NCBI RefSeq assembly: GCF_012273895.1
Contig: NC_052127.1
Coordinates: 620,001 to 684,000, forward strand
Length of the DNA stretch: 64,000 nucleotides
Direction of reading: 5' to 3'
Source: Zerene cesonia
Taxonomy: Eukaryota > Arthropoda > Insecta > Lepidoptera > Pieridae
The translations under genes were made by a program, and so were the position numbers. The notes below the pieces were generated by a model. The model was not told where the DNA came from. It saw only the letters and a list, made by a program, of their open reading frames with translations, and did no database searches. Below are positions 59,964 through 64,000 of this stretch, one piece after another. How positions within the stretch are numbered: the stretch's first letter is position 1; every line of letters begins with the position of its first letter.

Positions 59964-60020
59964 TAATTTATTTTATTGTTGCGTTTTATTTAACACCCTG
60001 TATAAGTGTTTGTAATAATA

Positions 60021-60326
60021 GCAGTGGTGGCTCAGTGGTGAGAATCTCGGACTTCAAAATTGATAAGTCGGGGTTCGAGACCGGGCGAGCGTGCAGGAAA
60101 TAAATTGATTTTTCAATTTATCTGCACATGTAGATAGCATTACCACTGCTTAAAACGGTGAAGGAAAACATCGTGAGGAAACCGGCATGTCCGAGAATCG
60201 AAAGTTCGATGACATGTGACATCTGCCAACCCGGACTTGGCCAGCGTGGTGGATTATGGCCTGAACCCTCATAGGAGGCCTGTGTCCCAGCAGTGGGAAC
60301 ATATAAGGGCTGATGATGATGATGAT
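60021..60326 (+). mobile_element. tRNA-derived SINE, family 'GCAGTGGTGGCTCAGTGG', full length
   Basis: Box A TGGCTCAGTGG and box B GGTTCGAGACC start the element. The 3' end is CCCAGCAGTGGGAACATATA followed by GGGCTGATGATGATGATGAT. The ORF-free body of about 300 bases recurs inverted at 55080-55290 and 51384-51611. Confidence 0.8.
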
Positions 60327-62508
60327 AAGTGTTTGAAGTTTTTTTTCAGGTTTTTATTGAAAAAATAGAAGAAAATTTGCGATAAATCTTAGTAAAATTA
60401 CGTTTATTAGCTTCACCTGTATGGTTGTATGAAACCGACTCCTTTTAGATTTTTACGTTAAACGAAGAGATATAACTTTGTACACTTATCAAGGATCGGT
60501 GATAATATAATAATTTCATGAGTTTATCTTATCCTGATTAGAATTGCCAGGATTCAATAATCCTTACGTATACTCTGTATAAAAGCAAGTGAGACATTTC
60601 ATTTCGTTGATTCTATAATTAAAGCGTGGTTTTAGTTCTTTTTTTTAACTGTATTTAGTATTTTACTTAATAACTATACAATAATAATAATAGAAATTGC
60701 TGAATACAGAACAATTTACATAAATATTTAACAATTATATGTATATACGAAATAAAAAATGTTGCAAATGTAAAAAATAGGACTCTTTATAGAACATAAG
60801 GTGAATTTACTTTTGTCATAAATTATTTTAAGCTTTTTTTTTACATTTTTATTATATTTAAACCTACTTTTATACTAATAATATAAAGCTGAAGAGTTGG
60901 TTTGTTTGTTTGAACGTGGTAGGTCATCAAAGGCACGTGATCCCTATTCTATACGCAATATGTACTATGACGAAGCCGGGGCGACCTGCTAGTAAAATAT
61001 ATTATTCCTATGTAACGTCAGTAATGGAAGCAAATCAAATAAAGTCTTAACTAAGTAAAATATCGTGTTGATTATTGCGTTGTTTTGTAAATATCAAAAA
61101 TTATCCGCCATTGTATAATTATCTTACTATTATTAATACATTGTTTATTCATGTGATATAAATTTCCTTTGTTATAACATGGATTAAATTGGAGAAATGT
61201 AAATAAAACGATATGACCTACGTACTACGGCTGTTGAGAATATAGATATATTTTTATTAAATACGCTTTTTAACATTTAAACACACGTAAATAAATGTTT
61301 TCTACGAAAGAAAAAAAACAAAAATGATTACTGACGTGTCTGGGGGGAGGTACCACTCCAAATCACGTCAATTAATAATTGAAAACCTACGGAGTAATCA
61401 AGTAATAATACAAAAAAAAAACTCGAATTGAAAACCTCCTTCGCCTTGGGAACGTTGGTTAAAAATAAAAATTAAACAATTTCTCTTTGCATGAAATATT
61501 CTATGAAATAAACTCAATTGAGCCCCGTATCTCCGTGAAGGCTATACGCAAACTCCACCTATTTCGAGGAAAACTAATAAAAAAATAACATGCCTTTAGC
61601 GAAAAACTCAAATAAACAGGTCCGACGTTTTAAAGCAGTACTAATTCCTGTGTGACAAAATGACAGCGATATATATGTCGTATAGCGCTATCACTCTTAC
61701 TCTGGAATTAGTACTCCTCTAAGATATCGCGGTAGCCCCCTGCTGCTTTCACATGTTAAGACTGTTAAAGACCAACACCCTGTATAATATATTTGACTCT
61801 TATATCTGTAAGTATGAAAATAGCTCTATAGATACCTAGTAACCATGTGCTGATTCGTATCGCGGTATCTCGTGTAGTGCGTGGTGTTAATATTATGTGT
61901 GGGAAGAGTGTTAAAAATGGGCACACACAAGTCCAATGGATGGTTGCCATTTTAGGTAAAGAGGGATGGAATAAATGGGCGTGTTTGCGTTCATCCACTT
62001 ATGTTTTGTTGAAGTAACATCATCTTAATTGTCAGCCTTTATCCAGCAGGATAAAGTCCTCTCTTTAGGCACGCCAATGAGTCCGGTTATTGGCTCTTTG
62101 TTTTCAATCATAGGTACACTTTATACTAGTAGTTTTCATGATGATTGTCCCTTTAACTACACGAGAAGCCTAGGGCTTCAGTAATTTTTTTTCAGTAGCG
62201 ACGATTTTGGGTTCTTGTTTTAGTTTCTTGCCATGACAGGTTTTATTTAGATCAGCAACCACAATGTATCCATAACCAGCTTTTTAACTATGCCTACAAA
62301 TACGTGGTTGAGAATTCAAGAGCCTTAGCACATGTGACCTGATTCTTTTATTTCAGCAGCTTCTGAGATTCGCACGTTCATGCAAACAAACTTTTCAGAA
62401 TTATTTAATTATTATAGATAAAACAACATTACGTGAACTCTCAACTATCATTGTCAATTTTACTGATATATAAAATACCTTATGTAGGTAAAAAAAACAA
62501 CTGGAACC

Positions 62509-63625
62509 ATGAACATAAAAAAATATATTCCAGCAAACATAGCATTATTCATATATGGGTTCGAGAACAGCTGGATATCTCCCATGAGTAAAATCCTGCA
62601 GTCGGACCAGTCCCCAGCTGGCGAACCACTCTCCGACTACGCTATATCCTGGATTGCCAGCGTCATGTGCTTCGCAGCTGTGTTTGGGACATCTGCATAT
62701 GCGTATATGGCAGACAGGTTTGGGCGGAAGATTGCTGTTATGGCCCTGCTGTATCCTCAAGCGGTAAGCTTTTTAAATCGAGTAGAACCTAGGTTGTATG
62801 TATTTAAATGTTTAAAGTGCTACTGAAAATCAGCGCTGCGCATTACGCGTAGCACATGCTGAGTAGTTACCCTTTTTATCACCACACCGTTTAGTCATAA
62901 GTGCACTTTTTAATTTTAATTTTAATTTAACTGTGTGTAAATGTGGTGGTGTTAAATAAACATTATTTCTTTCTTTCTTTTTCTTTCTAAAGTTTGGAAT
63001 TAATAAATTAATGCTACCAATGACATGCTTCCTATAATAAATAGTTGTTTAATTAAATATTATTTCAATTATTGAGTTCCTATCTATGTTTGAATACTTA
63101 ATGCAATTACATTTCTACGGAGGATTCTCTCTTATTAGTTTGGTTTCACATCATTTGCGAATAACAGTTAATTGTCATAAAAAATAACCATATTATATAT
63201 TAGGTATCGTGACTTATAGAAATATGCAATATTTCCATAAATCTTTCATCAATTCAATGAATAAAAATAAATTATACCTTACTATACTCATTATACTTAT
63301 TTGTAAAAGTCACTAGTTAACTGCTTTGTTAAAAATGTATCAGTTCAGAGAGCCTACTAGAGTATTAATGTATAGGTTACAAGGTAATCCATGGAATGAG
63401 CTGCTCAAAAACAATAAGACGGTTCTCTAGCACTATTTTATCTGTTTCAGATTTCATGGGCTTTAAAACTTTATCCAACGATTATAACATTAACATTATC
63501 GCGAATATTCGGTGGGTTGGCTGCAGGGGGCTGTTTTAATATTGTGCCAATGTATGTGAAGGAAATCAGTCAAGATAGCATTAGAGGGACCTTGGGCTCT
63601 TTATTGATTTTATCTCAGAATTTGG
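62509..63625 (+). CDS. Tret1-like sugar transporter family protein (second copy), 5' part
   Basis: Two exons are visible, 62509-62763 and 63451-63625 (ending in phase 1 at GTACGT). The gene continues beyond the window. The start MNIKKYIPANIALF leads directly into helix 1, so the cytoplasmic N-terminus is very short. Family motifs: IYGFENSWISPMSKILQ, ADRFGRK in loop 2-3, and after helix 4 PMYVKEISQDSIRGTLGS, close to the family consensus PxYxxEI...RG. The exon 1/2 boundary falls at the same place as in the other Tret1-like gene (after TIPTIV there, LLYPQA here), which supports common descent. Here the N-terminal coding exon is fused rather than split. A substrate cannot be assigned from this half. 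Confidence 0.88.
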
Positions 63626-64000
63626 GTACGTTAACTTTGACAGAATTGGGTATGAATATGAAACACTATTCATAGTTTGAACACACTTCTCTTGAGAAAT
63701 TATTGTATTGTCACCGATCCTTGATAAGTATACAAAGTTTGAATTAAATCTGTCCGTTTAAAGTGAATCAAAAGCAAGCCTAAGGCCTTACATGCATATA
63801 TACAGGTGAAACTATGTAATTTTATTAGGATGGCAACAGCTTTAAAATAAAATAAAACCATCAAAATTGGTTCACACAGTCGAAATTTCTGCGGTCACAA
63901 ACACACAAAAAAACACATTCAAAATGAGAACCTCTTTTATTGAAGTCGGTTGAAAATGTCTTGATATACCCTGATGGAAATGTTAAACAGCTGTTTGAAA

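Larger units (their letters stand above)
59930..62508. other. Spacer between GPAA1 and the second Tret1-like gene
   Basis: Holds the SINE at 60021 and a short repeat relic at 60873-60995. The open frame on the minus strand at 61765-61998 has no recognisable similarity. It abuts TATACAGGGTGTT, a motif common at ends of insect transposons, so it is probably repeat-derived. Confidence 0.6.

Noticed and set aside
61765..61998. 77-residue minus-strand open frame before the second Tret1-like gene
   Set aside because: No recognisable similarity, and it ends in a TATACAGGGTGTT motif typical of transposon ends.

Overview
The window is nuclear DNA from an insect, almost certainly a butterfly or moth. 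It has AT-rich spacers, small exons with GT..AG introns of 0.1-4 kb, and very dense short repeats of types typical of Lepidoptera: tRNA-like SINEs, short Helitron-like elements ending in CTAG, and MITEs. Five runs of N (two of 10 bases, three of 1000 bases) are assembly gaps of estimated length. No bacterial features, CRISPR arrays, true tRNA genes or rRNA genes were seen.

Layout. (1) Positions 1-12508, plus strand: the 3' part of an EFR3 / rolling blackout (stmA) homologue in at least 14 exons. (2) 12509-18327: a spacer without recognisable genes, holding a compound foldback tRNA-like element. (3) 18328-26929, minus: a medium-chain reductase related to RTN4IP1, with an N-terminal extension and membrane segment. 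(4) 27480-35843, minus: a serine-protease homologue (here SPH1) in 8 exons, in which all three catalytic-triad residues are replaced. A complete two-exon alpha-1,3-fucosyltransferase gene (32420-34582, minus) sits inside its second intron on the same strand. (5) 37936-43905, minus: a 464-residue sugar-transporter-family (Tret1-like) protein in 7 exons. (6) 45426-49927, minus: a second serine-protease homologue (SPH2), also non-catalytic. (7) 50289-50633, minus: a doubtful small secreted ORF. (8) 51985-59929, plus: the GPI transamidase subunit GPAA1 in 12 exons. (9) 62509-window end, plus: the first two exons of a second Tret1-like transporter.

Exon boundaries were placed by eye from GT..AG sites, reading-frame phase across every junction, and resemblance to known families. 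Phases close for every complete gene. No transcripts or searches were available.

How the genes relate. EFR3 anchors the PI4-kinase III alpha complex at the plasma membrane. GPAA1 attaches GPI anchors in the ER. The fucosyltransferase acts on glycans in the Golgi. The RTN4IP1-like protein is probably mitochondrial. These are unrelated housekeeping functions. The accessory part is 27-50 kb plus 62.5 kb, where two divergent protease homologues and two divergent transporters are interleaved. SPH1 and SPH2 share three intron positions and look like an old local duplication that lost protease activity by different substitutions. The most unusual observations are these two triad-less proteins, the same-strand nested fucosyltransferase, and a foldback element built from a tRNA-like core between inverted arms.
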